A stretch of DNA of 64,000 nucleotides from Sycon ciliatum (Eukaryota > Porifera > Calcarea > Leucosolenida > Sycettidae), in assembly GCF_964019385.1 (NCBI RefSeq), contig NC_088644.1:18192358-18256357 (forward strand), read 5' to 3'. Position numbers and translations under genes: made by a program. The stretch's first letter is position 1. Each line of letters begins with the position of its first letter. Below the pieces are notes generated by a model. That model was not told the origin of the DNA, did no database searches, and was given only the letters and a program-made list of their open reading frames with translations. This document shows, piece by piece, positions 1 through 15,100 of this stretch.

Positions 1-403
1 ATCCCCTATTAGACAAGTTCATCTACTACCGGTAAGATGAAAATCATTTAGGGTACTGATTTCCAATGAATGGACTGTAGTAATGTTTTTTCGAGATACT
101 GATGGATTTGCTCTCTCGTTAAAACGCTAAACTTTGTGCCCCATTAGAGATTCTACTCTTTTACTGTTTAACAGTACCAATGCTGGTAGTATGCTGAATC
201 ATACCTGCAGGACAAACTGCTCCATGAACTTTCTGCGCAGATAAATCAATGAATGTTGCCCTTTGAGTAGCTACTTCAGTCACCTACAGAACAAACAGAA
301 AAGAAACCAGCTTCAAATTCTACAATCTACACCTGTGAATAATCACTATGCTAATCGATGTACAAGCTCTCAATATAGCCAGAGTAAAGTGCCTTCGGAG
401 CTC

Positions 404-405
<2 letters not shown>
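1..405. other. no gene seen
   Basis: AT-moderate single-copy-looking DNA. I see no coding exon or repeat before the microsatellite begins. Confidence 0.4.
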
Positions 406-2468
<2,063 letters not shown>

Positions 2469-2722
2469 TCAAAGCATCGTGACTGACCATTGACTTGAAG
2501 CAGAGCTGTTTGAACCACCGAAGAAGACTTCAGGCTCAGTGATTTCCTGCTGGCCTAGGAGCTTTGTTCGAAACATGACATTGCTAGTAACCTTAAGGCC
2601 GTCTTCACTTTGGTAGAGTGACTGACTGGTCTGAGCTCGAATAGTCAGGTTATCTCCGTCAAGGAAAACACGGCCCTCTGTTGGAGAAGAGTAGTCGGTA
2701 GCATTTAGCCACGCTGCACGCG
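2469..2722 (-). CDS. terminal exon of an unidentified secreted or lumenal protein
   Basis: On the minus strand a good acceptor (ATCTTCAG at 2723-2730) is followed by an open frame of 83 codons in phase 1, ending in TGA at 2469-2471. The peptide contains AAWLNATDYSSPTEGRVFL, then DGDNLTIRAQTSQSL, and closes with SSQWSVTML. Three N-glycosylation sequons (NAT, NLT, NSS) and alternating hydrophobic residues suggest a beta-rich extracellular or lumenal domain. I do not recognise the family. Upstream exons should lie at higher coordinates on this strand, but the LINE and microsatellites at 3-5 kb interrupt the search. It is not in frame continuity with the receptor gene at 11-32 kb, which already has its own stop. 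The call rests on splice site, open frame and composition only. Confidence 0.42.
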
Positions 2723-2740
2723 CTGAAGATTTAAAGGACT

Positions 2741-2845
2741 AACATCACAAACACACACGTGCACATGCACACAAACATACATACACACCACATGCACACC
2801 GCATGCACACACACACGCGCGCAGAACACACACACACACCTCAGA
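2741..2845 (+). repeat. CA-rich imperfect microsatellite
   Basis: Imperfect CA/CATGCA repeats directly upstream (minus sense) of the 2469-2722 exon, in its presumed intron. Confidence 0.8.
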
Positions 2846-3135
2846 CCTCAGACCTGCCCATCGCAGAAGCAATGATAGTGAACAGCTGTTTGACATAGCA
2901 ACTTGTGCTGGGATTACACCATTCTACAGCTTGCAAGGCTGATGAATTGACCGCCACTAATTTTAGCCTGGTATTCACCACACAGCTGATTGAAGTGGCT
3001 TTTTCTGGCCAGTGAATCCCTATTTTTCATTTTTTCATTCATTTTTTTCTTTTCGGCACACACACCACACCACATGCTCCGGCATACACTGGTTGTTGGT
3101 AACCACCCAGGAGAATGAAAGAAGAGCTAGGAAAA

Positions 3136-3213
3136 ACACACACACACACACACGCACACACGCACGCGTGCGCACACACCCACACGTGCGCACGCACACA
3201 CACACACAGTACA
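3136..3213 (+). repeat. imperfect (CA)n/(CG) microsatellite
   Basis: CA dinucleotides interspersed with CGCACG units. Confidence 0.85.
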
Positions 3214-3452
3214 CGTACAAGCAATATTAGTATGATTACTCAATCTCTGGACAGCTCAACATTTCCACCCTGTGAAGTCACACCGGATGAGCTCAAAGTA
3301 CTTTTAGTAGACACTACTTTCTCCGCAGTAGGTAGGAAGGTGATAAAAAAGTCGGAAGAAAGCAGGAGAACTGTGAGAAAGGTAAATGATTTTAATGCAC
3401 ATGAATTCATGGCAATGAGCTGTTTTCAACAAAATATCTTACATGTGAAATC

Positions 3453-3454
<2 letters not shown>

Positions 3455-3490
<36 letters not shown>
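3455..3490 (+). repeat. (TAA)n tail of the LINE
   Basis: About 12 TAA units abutting the 3' end of the LINE at 3508-4974. Confidence 0.9.
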
Positions 3491-3492
<2 letters not shown>

Positions 3493-4974
3493 CAGTTCGC
3501 ATTTCACTCATTGCATGAGGTCAACGCATCTGTTAACAATTTCGAGCCAAGCAGCTCTATCAGAAGCAGATTGCACAGCATCCAGAAGCGACAGATTAAT
3601 GCATTGTAAGTCTTTCTTGACAACGTCGATCCATCTCAGACGTGGTCGTCCTCGGGGTCGTCGTATGTCTGTTGTGTTGATTGACATTAGGAGGGCTTGG
3701 AACGAGGACGATTCTTCGCCTTCCCTCACTACATGGCCGAACCATAGCAGTCTCCGTTGCCTGCAGACTTGGGATAGTGGGGTCTGCTCGGTTCTGGCAT
3801 ACAGCGCTGTGTTCGAGATTCGTTGTGGGTACGTGATACCAATGATGGTACGTAGTTTCTTCCGGTGCCATACATTGACGACGTCGGTTAATGTTTGCGA
3901 TAAGGTCCAAAGCGCACAATTATACAGCAAGACAGGCAATATCAGGCAGGAAAACATACACAGCCTGGAATTCAGGTTGTGGCGTTTCCATGGAATGCTT
4001 GCAAATGCCCGATTTGCAGCAGACACTCTGGCTGCTATGTCTTCTGCTGTGCCTAGCATACTCCCCAGCAGCTTCACCGATTTCCAGGAATCATCTTCCT
4101 TGGTCACAGTGAAATATTGAGTTTTTGCCACGTTCAGCTTCAGATTGTCATCCGAGAAAACGGGTTCACACACACGGACGGTTTCTTCCACAGATGATCG
4201 CTCGTTCTGATGGGCAGTGGTGTCGTCTGCGTATTGTGTGAAAGTTGCTGGTAGGTCTGACGCGGGTAGAGCTTGCTCTCGGATCTTACGCATGGAACCT
4301 TCGGCGTAAGTTATAAACATTATTGGTGAGATTGGGTCACCCTGGACGACGCCGATGTTCGTTGGAAATGGTTTGCTTAGTTGTTTACCAAGCTTCGTGC
4401 GGGCTGTTGTGTTTGATACTAGGACTGCAGTGGTGGACGTTGGTGCGCCAGCAGTGGCTAACCTCTCCAGAGCAACCTGACGAATGACAGTGTCAAACGC
4501 ACCACTGAAGTCCAATAGTGCCGATGAATATGACCAGTCGCCAAGTAGTGCGCGCTCACACATCGTCCTGGCGTAAAAGACACCATCCGTGGTCGATCTG
4601 CCAGGGCGGAAACCAGCTTGGCTCTCTGCCACATATGACTGCACATGGAGTGTGTGTCGTCGGGTGAGTATTGACGTCAAGATCTTACGGACGACGGAAA
4701 GGAGCATAACGGGGCGGTAGCTTTTTGGATGTCCTAGAGGCTTGCCGGCTTTGTAGATGGGAACGATGAGGCCGCAGCGCATGTCGTCAGGACAGTACTC
4801 TGTAGCTTGAACAGCATTGAAGAAATTCGTCAGCCAGGGTGCGAAATCATAAATTATTTCATAATTAGAAATTTCTTCCACGACCAATCTGTCAACATGA
4901 TTCAACGACAATGCAAACCTCGAGCTACGAGCATACACCTGATTCGTATTACGCGTAGATAGGAAATAGTCCAA
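3455..4974 (-). mobile_element. 5'-truncated non-LTR retrotransposon (LINE) with reverse transcriptase
   Basis: One minus-strand open frame of 488 codons (stop at 3508) encodes a reverse transcriptase. Visible blocks in order are IVPIYKAGKP (fingers), SYRPVMLLSVVRKIL, AGFRPGRSTTDGVF, LLDFSGAFDTV (first catalytic Asp), GVVQGDPISPIMF and the catalytic YADD box (TQYADDTT). It ends with a C-terminal GHVVREG and RRPRGRPRLRWIDVVKKDL block, common in RTE-like and related LINEs. No endonuclease domain precedes the RT, so the copy is 5'-truncated near 4.97 kb. Downstream of the stop the element ends in a (TAA)n tract at 3455-3490, read as (ATT)n in element sense, the usual microsatellite tail of such LINEs. 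The RT frame is intact, so the insertion is probably fairly young. The clade is uncertain. Confidence 0.9.
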
Positions 4975-6388
<1,414 letters not shown>

Positions 6389-6694
6389 TGAGTAACATCA
6401 AATTCACTCGAAAATAGAATAGGAAAGCCTGGCTTGTTCAAGAGCAAGTTGACTACCGGTACAACACCAGTAATACAAAATTGAACATATTATTGCCATA
6501 TTTTCGCGAATAGGTGCCGTACGTACATGCAAATTAAAGCTGCGGTGCGAACCAGCAGATTTGCCACAAGTGCCATATATTTTCTACCGCCGCGACGCAT
6601 ACTATCATAGCCTAGGCCATGGAATGCTGAATCCTTACGTGTACAGTGTGTGTCTAGCGTGCACAATTTTGCTTTCAATTGTTACGGTGTGGTA

Positions 6695-7084
6695 TACCGT
6701 AAAATCCCGGCGCCGGTATGGCACCTCGTCTCTCCCATCCGCCCCTCCCTGACTTCTTGTCAGGGAAGTGATTGATTGTATCCTCGTATGACTCTGTGAT
6801 GCCGTACTGTACTGCAGACGGGTGCTCGATCCTGTTGGAAATGTACGCAGCAGTGCCCACCCTGTTGACCAGGGATCGCACAAACTCTGAGTTTTGATGG
6901 GTCTGTACGACCCTTGACTCTTGACCTTTGGTCGGTGTACGAGATGCACGGACAGTTTTCGTAGGGTGAGTACTTTTCATGTAGTGCTGATTGCGGTAAG
7001 TAGGACTCGCCCATCCGCCCCTCCCCACCTGGACCTACTCGAAGGGTGGCGGAGGTAGGGGCGCTCCGGCGGGATTTTACGGTA
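6695..7084. mobile_element. MITE with TACCGTAAAATCCC termini
   Basis: Terminal inverted repeats TACCGTAAAATCCC at both ends (left 6695, right ending 7084) bound 390 bp without coding capacity. TA at each end fits a TA target duplication of the mariner/pogo type. A direct repeat CCCATCCGCCCCTCCC sits inside each end. Confidence 0.8.
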
Positions 7085-8067
7085 ATGCCAATATGCCATT
7101 ACTGTACTACTCTCCTCAACTGTAATACCTCAATGAAGGCTGTAATATTTAAGTAATTGTTTGCCACGCTTGATTATGGCGCCTACCATTGACTTTATGG
7201 TGCAATCCTGGGCATGCATCTAACCGCCTCGGCGCTAATTCGCGAAAATATTGTACAATTTTGTGTTGGCATAATATCTCGATGCAAAATGAATATCTCT
7301 ACTCACGCTCGGCTCCTCTTCGAACGGCCAGCCATGGTTCATTGTGGCCGAGGCTTACGTTCAGGCGACAATTCGTGAGTTAGTTCTTCGTCACTGAACA
7401 AGCACCGCTGATGACTGAGCTCTGCGACAAGTAACTACACGACTTCAGCTGAGCAGAATCAGCAAGCTTTATTTTTTACATCCTTTTGGGCCAGTTTCTC
7501 GACATCGTGAATTTTTGAAAATTTGAATCAAGGCTGGCCTGGCTAGCCGGCTGGCTGTATGCATGCAACGCGAACAAGGCTAAAAAGGTAACTTTTAGAT
7601 CGTGTGTTCTTGCCCAGCTACTTTGAAGAATGTAGCTTTTTCCAGCTAATGTCGGCGCTTTTTGGAACTGATTCCATCATGCCAGTGATAGACACCTGGA
7701 GAGAGAGACTGGTGATATCGCAGCGGAATTTGAATCGAAATTGATAATTTGTAGAGCTGTAGAGAGTGTGTTCGCTCTCCAGTCAGCAGCGAGAGGGCAG
7801 CTGGCGCTCAGTCGCCAAGGCTACTGGAATTCATCATCTTGCTTCATCCAATGACTGTTTCTAATCCTCTCTCCCACTACCCTTGCGGTGGCTGTGAGTA
7901 GATCAACCAAAAATGATTATGGATTTCAAATATTATTCTAGCTTTATTATTTAAAACTGGGTGGCCCTCCTAGTCTTACCCAGGTTTAGTATTTCACGTG
8001 ACCCACTTTCACTTCACAAAAGTATAACTATAAGGTAGATAGATCTACATGTGATAATTTTGTCATT
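7085..8067. other. intergenic, nothing recognised
   Basis: No exon with two good splice sites and no clear repeat family. Confidence 0.35.
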
Positions 8068-8155
8068 CTGATCAGTTGAAATGGGAATGGGATAAACTTA
8101 AAATTCAAGGTAAACAGTCCGAGGAAGCGAACTCCCAGAAAAACGGAACAATGCC

Positions 8156-8601
8156 GACCCCACTAGGCTGTCCCCGGGGAAAATTGCAATTCCGCGGCCG
8201 CGTTTTTTTCCGCGTTTTTTGCGATTTTTTAAAAGACCGCGTTTTCCGCGATTTTCCCGCGTTTTTTGAACTTTTTTGTTGCACTACACGTACACACAGT
8301 GCACTGTTCGGTCAGCAACGTCTCATCGTGGCGGCTTTTTACTCAAATATGACGAGTGCTTACACCAGAGACTTGTAACTGATTGATTTCACTACATACT
8401 CACTGAAAATTGCCGCACATCAATATTATTCACCGCATGTTTACCGCAAATTCACCGCAAATTATGCCATATTATGCCGCGTTTTTCCCCGCGTTTTTTG
8501 CGATTTTTTTCCGCAATTTTCCCCGGGGACAGACTAGGACCCGAACCTGGGGGGACCTTGCCAGTCATGAGCAATGTTCTAACCGTCTGAGCTATGGGAC
8601 C
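8156..8601 (-). pseudogene. tRNA-like sequence split by a MITE
   Basis: Minus-strand acceptor-stem start GGTCCCATAGCTCAG (ending at 8601) with A-box, and a degenerate B-box with CTAGT near 8533. The remaining acceptor-stem bases lie at 8156-8167, beyond the inserted MITE 8168-8532 and its ACTAGG duplication. It is a degenerate copy of the tRNA-like arms at 35.2-35.6 kb. Confidence 0.6.
8168..8532 (+). mobile_element. CTGTCC MITE copy A, 6-bp target duplication ACTAGG
   Basis: Begins CTGTCCCCGGGGAAAATTGC and ends in the inverse CCCCGGGGACAG. It is 365 bp and flanked by perfect ACTAGG duplications (8162-8167 and 8533-8538). The interior is rich in CCGCG and TTTTTT blocks. A roughly 70-codon open frame recurs among copies but is only conserved DNA sequence. 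No transposase. Confidence 0.93.
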
Positions 8602-8694
8602 AGGCCAAACCCAGAAGGCGCTGACAAGTGTTTCAGTCCAAAGGCAGCTCGCAACACATGCCATACATACTGATGTCACTCACCTGTAGGTCTT

Positions 8695-8925
8695 TTCCCT
8701 ACCCCGGGGGACCAACCGCAGTCAGTCTCTTTTCCCTACCCCGGGGGACCAACCGCGGTCAGTCTCTTTTCCCTACCCCGGGGGACCAACCGCGGTCAGT
8801 CTCTTTTCCCTACCCCGGGGGACCAACCGCAGTCAGTCTCTTTTCCCTACCCCGGGGGACCAACCGCGGTCAGTCTCTGGTCTTTTCCCTACCCCGGGGG
8901 ACCAACCGCGGTCAGTCTCTGGAAC
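8695..8925 (+). repeat. 37-bp minisatellite, about 6 units
   Basis: Tandem units of TTTTCCCTACCCCGGGGG, ACCAACCGC and (A/G)GTCAGTCTC. A single unit of the same sequence (TCTTTTCCCTACCCCGG, reverse sense near 35440) lies at the centre of the palindromic tRNA element, so the array grew from that element's centre. Confidence 0.93.
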
Positions 8926-9037
8926 GTACTACCAGAGGTGCAAGAAAGTGATCAATCGAAATGGGATAAACTTCAAATCTGGTAGTTCACTTCCCCTGTC
9001 TGTTTACCTTGAAGTCTGATCAGCACAAGTACTTGAC

Positions 9038-9398
9038 CTGTCCCCACAGAATACCGCGGACAAAATCCTATTATTATGCGCATAATTACGCGGGCAAAAA
9101 CAGGTCATCATGTGACAGTTATGCGGGATTGTGTGGTATCATGCGGTCATTATGCAAGAGTTATCTGTCACTGGTACAACTAGCGTACAGTTTCATGCAA
9201 GCATACAACTTTGTCGCACAAACTCATCGGCGAGTACGACTTTGTTGTACATTTTCCCATCATGTACTATTTTCTTGTACATTCCCCTTAGGGCCTTCGA
9301 TAATGCGGGTTTTATGCAAAATCTCTCGAAAACGCAGATAAAAGCCAATAACGCGGAAAATTGGACATCCGCAGAATCGCGTTATTCTGTGTGGACAG
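9038..9398. mobile_element. second CTGTCC-family MITE with imperfect 6-bp duplication
   Basis: The left end CTGTCCCCACAGAATACCGCG is mirrored by the right end CGCGTTATTCTGTGTGGACAG. The 361-bp element is flanked by CTTGAC (left) and CTTAAC (right), a 6-bp duplication with one mismatch. Termini and duplication length match the copies at 8168, 16661, 43458 and 46548, but the interior differs. Confidence 0.75.
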
Positions 9399-9527
9399 CT
9401 TAACACTGCATACACCTACCGGCATGCTATTTGAAGAAAGGCAGCTGCACTCCGAGGATTGTACCACTTACGGCCAAATTTCTCCTCACAAGTACTGACT
9501 ACTGTAGAAGGGATCAGGGATTTCCTA

Positions 9528-11088
<1,561 letters not shown>

Positions 11089-12140
11089 TCATGAAGTTAG
11101 CCGCATGACCAGTGCTTCAAAGCTCAGTGTTAAGTCTCGGTATGCACTGGGAATGCTGGCCGGTCCTCCGGCTTGATTGACAAAGTAGCGACATGCTGCA
11201 CGTAGGTAGGGTGGCACGGCTACAGGAAGCATACTGGTGTCCAGGTAGACGGGGATAATGTTCTTCACACGATGCTTATCGGTTTTCAGACCGTCAATTA
11301 TGCGGCACTCGTGTGCTGCTAGGGGGTCAAGATCATCAAGATCAGATGCTGAATATCCATGTGTCTGCACCGGGGTCGGGTGGGCATCATCATTGCAGAC
11401 TCGTACAGTAGATTCAGTTTGACATGCATACGGGGAAAGCTGCCTTTCTTCCTTGTAGCGCTGTAGCAAGAGTAGCTTCTGCATACGTTCCTTGTTGGAT
11501 CTCTCCACATGTGCTAGATCTTGGCCATTGCAGGTTACGGGGACGTTAGCTGTACTGAAGTAATCTACCTGGTCGATGATCTGCTGTTGCTGATGGAGAG
11601 TGTCGTTGATTTGATGAGGAGCACTGAATGGTACCCCAACACTTGATTTCTGCTGCTGATGTTGCTTGAGGTGCTGTTGTTGCTGGTAGAGTTGCAGTTG
11701 GCATTCCCCTTGGTACTGCTGCTCATTTATCTGCTGTTGCTGGAGTTGCTCTTGACGACATTGCTGCTGCTGCTGCTGTTTATTGTGCAGGTGAGCCAGC
11801 TTTGGACGATCTGAACAGCAGTGTGGATAATAGCTAGATATTACAACGAGGATATGCCGACTTAGCTCCATTTGACCTTCAATCCACCCAGTGACATTTT
11901 GACAGTATGTCTCATCATGCTGGTTGAACTCAAAGCTTGCGATGTTGACGTTCAGTCCTCTTTCTTGGAGTTGCCTTGCTAGCCTTTCTGCTCTTTCCAA
12001 GTTTGAGTCTGGATAACGAGCAAAGCTGATATACACACTGTGCTCTGGCAATGATAGAGCTGGCGCTGGTGCTGGTGGTTTCGTGGCTAATCGAAAACGT
12101 TCGTCAATCTGTACTGAGGTTTCCAAGTACTCCTGACTTC
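11089..12140 (-). CDS. E11: SEFIR domain with glutamine-rich insert, stop codon
   Basis: Acceptor CAATTTACAG, then phase-1 entry and 350 codons to TGA at 11089-11091. The N-terminal half of a SEFIR domain is clear: SVYISFARYPDSN, LARQLQERGLNVNIASFEF, a TGWIEGQM tryptophan motif and HILVVISSYY. The C-terminal half follows after about 130 residues: VKNIIPVYLDTSMLP then PPYLRAACRYFV. Between them lies a Gln-rich stretch (plus positions about 11640-11790) encoded by mixed CAG and CAA, with runs of up to six Gln. Typical SEFIR domains are about 150 residues without such an insert. The protein ends soon after the domain, so no long C-terminal tail as in IL-17RA is present. Confidence 0.85.
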
Positions 12141-15100
12141 CTGTAAATTGATTGTAATAATGCAAGGAAATGAGTAAAACAGAAACAAATGCCAATGCAG
12201 CTCTCAGTTGGGGACATTGCAATCATGTAATGTATGTTTACATCCCTCCTCCCCTGCCCTTACAAACGGCGTTGTTTCTATTCCTGCACTGCGCCGTTGT
12301 TTCTATTCCTGCACTGCGCCGTTGTTTCTATTCCTGCACTGCGCCGTTGTTTCTATTCCTGCACTGCGCCGTTGTTTCTATTCCTGCACTGCGCCGTTGT
12401 TTCTATTCCTGCACTGCGCCGTTAGTATAGTACTATTGTAATTTCACTAATTTTCCGTGTACTTTGATTTTCGGTACTTTCGGTGCGTCTGTTTCATACC
12501 TCAAATTTCAATACACCGAACAAACACTAACACACATAATCCAATAGGAACTGCTTCTCTGTACCGAAAATTTCTGTTCACCTAACCTGGCCTTTTGCCC
12601 TCATACCGAAAATATTGAGCACCGAAAATTTCTGAAATTAGAGTATACACAGCGCTCATTGGTGACTTAAGCTTCAGTCCAACTCCTCCCCATCACGAGC
12701 GGTTCTTTCAGCTGCAAGCTAAGGTGTTCTGCACACCTGCCAACCTCGAATTCATTTGTGGTAGGGAGATCCCCCCCTCCAGGTTGGGCTGCCAGTACTA
12801 GGCCCAACAAGCAGGGATTACAAATAGGCATGCTTATTTATGTAAGTACAGTTGACCGTGCATAGAAAAAGAGTGCCAGTCACGACACCAGCGCTGAGTA
12901 CACCACTGTACATGCATGGTTGGCACACTTCCCACAAAATCTTTGCCGGCCCAGGTAGGGAGGTTTTCAATTCTGATGGGGAGATAGGGAGATGTTTCAA
13001 AAACATCAACCTGAATAGAGAGCCGGATTTGCCACCTCTGGTTTCGTTGCTATTCTTTTGTGACCATGCTAACTGTTGCAACGTCCATGCAAAAGCAGAC
13101 CACATTTGGTGTCTGGAATGCAGAGAAACTCAAACCAGGCCTTGGACACAGGTGTTCTACCATTATGGGATGGAATGACCAGATGTTGAGATAGTCTTAT
13201 CGCACGAATGCAGTGCTCTAAATCGGAATAGTTTTTGGCTAGCCCACCATATGCAGGACTACTTATCAGTGTACAGTTCAAATTGAGTCACCTGTAGTTC
13301 ATGAACTGCAACGGCAGGACATAATCAACAATAACTTACCAATACTTGTGACAGTTGTGTCATCGTCCACTGCATGTGACTTTTTTTCATGAGAATGGTC
13401 ATAACTTTTCCTTGCAGAACCTTGACACAACATCAACAAAAAGTGGAGGAAACACACAAAGGAACATTTTGATCAGATTCGAAATCACATCGCATTACTG
13501 CACACCGCTGCACAGGGTTTGCTGTGTACACTGTGGTAGCTCACTAGTCATCATCACCGCACTCATAGGGTGTCTGATTGCACTCGACGACGAACAGTGC
13601 GCAGCCCCACAACCGCTTCCTTTGTCAAGCCCTGGCTGGATCAGTTTTTCACCTGTCACCAAAATGTTCTTTTGCGTTACTTCAGTTACTAGTACTTAAT
13701 GTTGCTGATCACGATGGTAAAACTTCATTTTCATTTAAGGCAACTGGAAGTCCGTAAAAACTTCACACAAAGGTGCCCAAAATTGTGCTGAAGTACTGCG
13801 TGATATTACGTTCGACTTGCCCTTCCCGCGTATCTTCGTCGTTAGGACGAATCAACTTAGTCTGAGTTGCACAAAGCACAGGGAGCTGACACATTGTACG
13901 CTGTAACTTATGAAACACACATTGCACCAATCCCCAGGATGTACACTCTACATGTTGCCTTTCCAATTTTGTTCGAAGTGAGATGTTTTTTGAGACTTGA
14001 GATTTGCTTGTCTGTGCCTCGTCACGGGGATGAGTGGTCCTGCGAGAAAGCCTGAAGTGTACTGTCTTCGTCTGGTGTTGTGGCCACCCAGTAGTATTGC
14101 TCCTTGAAGCGCTTAACATAACCATGATGACCGGGAAAATGGGTTTCAGGATGAATTTAATAACATATCAACCGAGTAAGACAGACTTCAGCATCTCTCT
14201 CTGTCTGTCTGTCTCTGTCTCGCTCGCTCTCTATTGAGAGTTGTTGCAGCTGTGAGCAATAATGACTGGAGCAAATTTGCAACGAATTTCATGAAGCACA
14301 GCAAAGGAACGATCTGGATGCCAGAAGCTTAGAATAATACTCAACACTTGGTGTGCCCCCCCCCCCCACATTTTTTGTTGTGAGGACAAAGACACACATG
14401 AAGGTATGTTGAGCATGATGCTACACTCAGTGACAATTTTGGACACCTTTTGCTTCAAGTTATCGACTTCCAGTTGCCTTTGAAGAAAGGAATTTTACCG
14501 TCTTGATCAGCAGTGATTTGCAGTGTGCAGCGCACAAAGAACAGTGTGCTCATATAGCAGCGGCACAGACCAGCTAACGGCAGTCATAGCTCTGCAGTCA
14601 TGCATCCTCTATCCAGTGCAACAACGTTACAAACTGTCACTAAACGTGATGTGTGGCAGTGTTCCATATCCAATGATGTGTGGTTGCGTTTGATATCCAG
14701 TGATGTATTTCAATGCTTGATATCCAGTGATGTGTGGTTGTGTTCAATATCCAGTGATGTATTCCTGTATCCATGACTATACAGTGTAACATGAACCGTC
14801 ACAGAGTACTATGTGCATATCGTGTGATCATCACATTCCACATAATTATGCAAAAACTGTTTATGCAAGTCCATAGACCGGTATGCACAAACCGTTTATC
14901 CAAGTCTACATATGCAAACACACAAATACACGGATGTCTCATCCACCAATGCACCAGCACCCATGTGCAATTTAAAACATACGCATACTTCGAAGTACAC
15001 GCCAGACTATTGAGATGTACACATGATTACATGTATACACTCACATACCACAATTGCCCATGCAACCATCCACTTGCATTTGGCCTTGCATAATCTGTTT

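Larger units (their letters stand above)
8104..9013. mobile_element. tRNA-containing inverted-repeat element, one arm degenerate
   Basis: The ends are inverted: TTCAAGGTAAACAGTC at 8104 and GACTGTTTACCTTGAA-like sequence ending at about 9013. The left arm carries a minus-strand tRNA-like sequence as in the palindromic copy at 35163-35659. The right arm is reduced to its terminal 30 bp, and the centre has expanded into a minisatellite. A second transposon (8168-8532) is inserted in the tRNA-like part. Confidence 0.7.

Noticed and set aside
8076-8378. 100-codon frame conserved between MITE copies
   Set aside because: The same frame at 16661, 43458 and 46548 follows from DNA identity of young MITE copies; it has no transposase motif.
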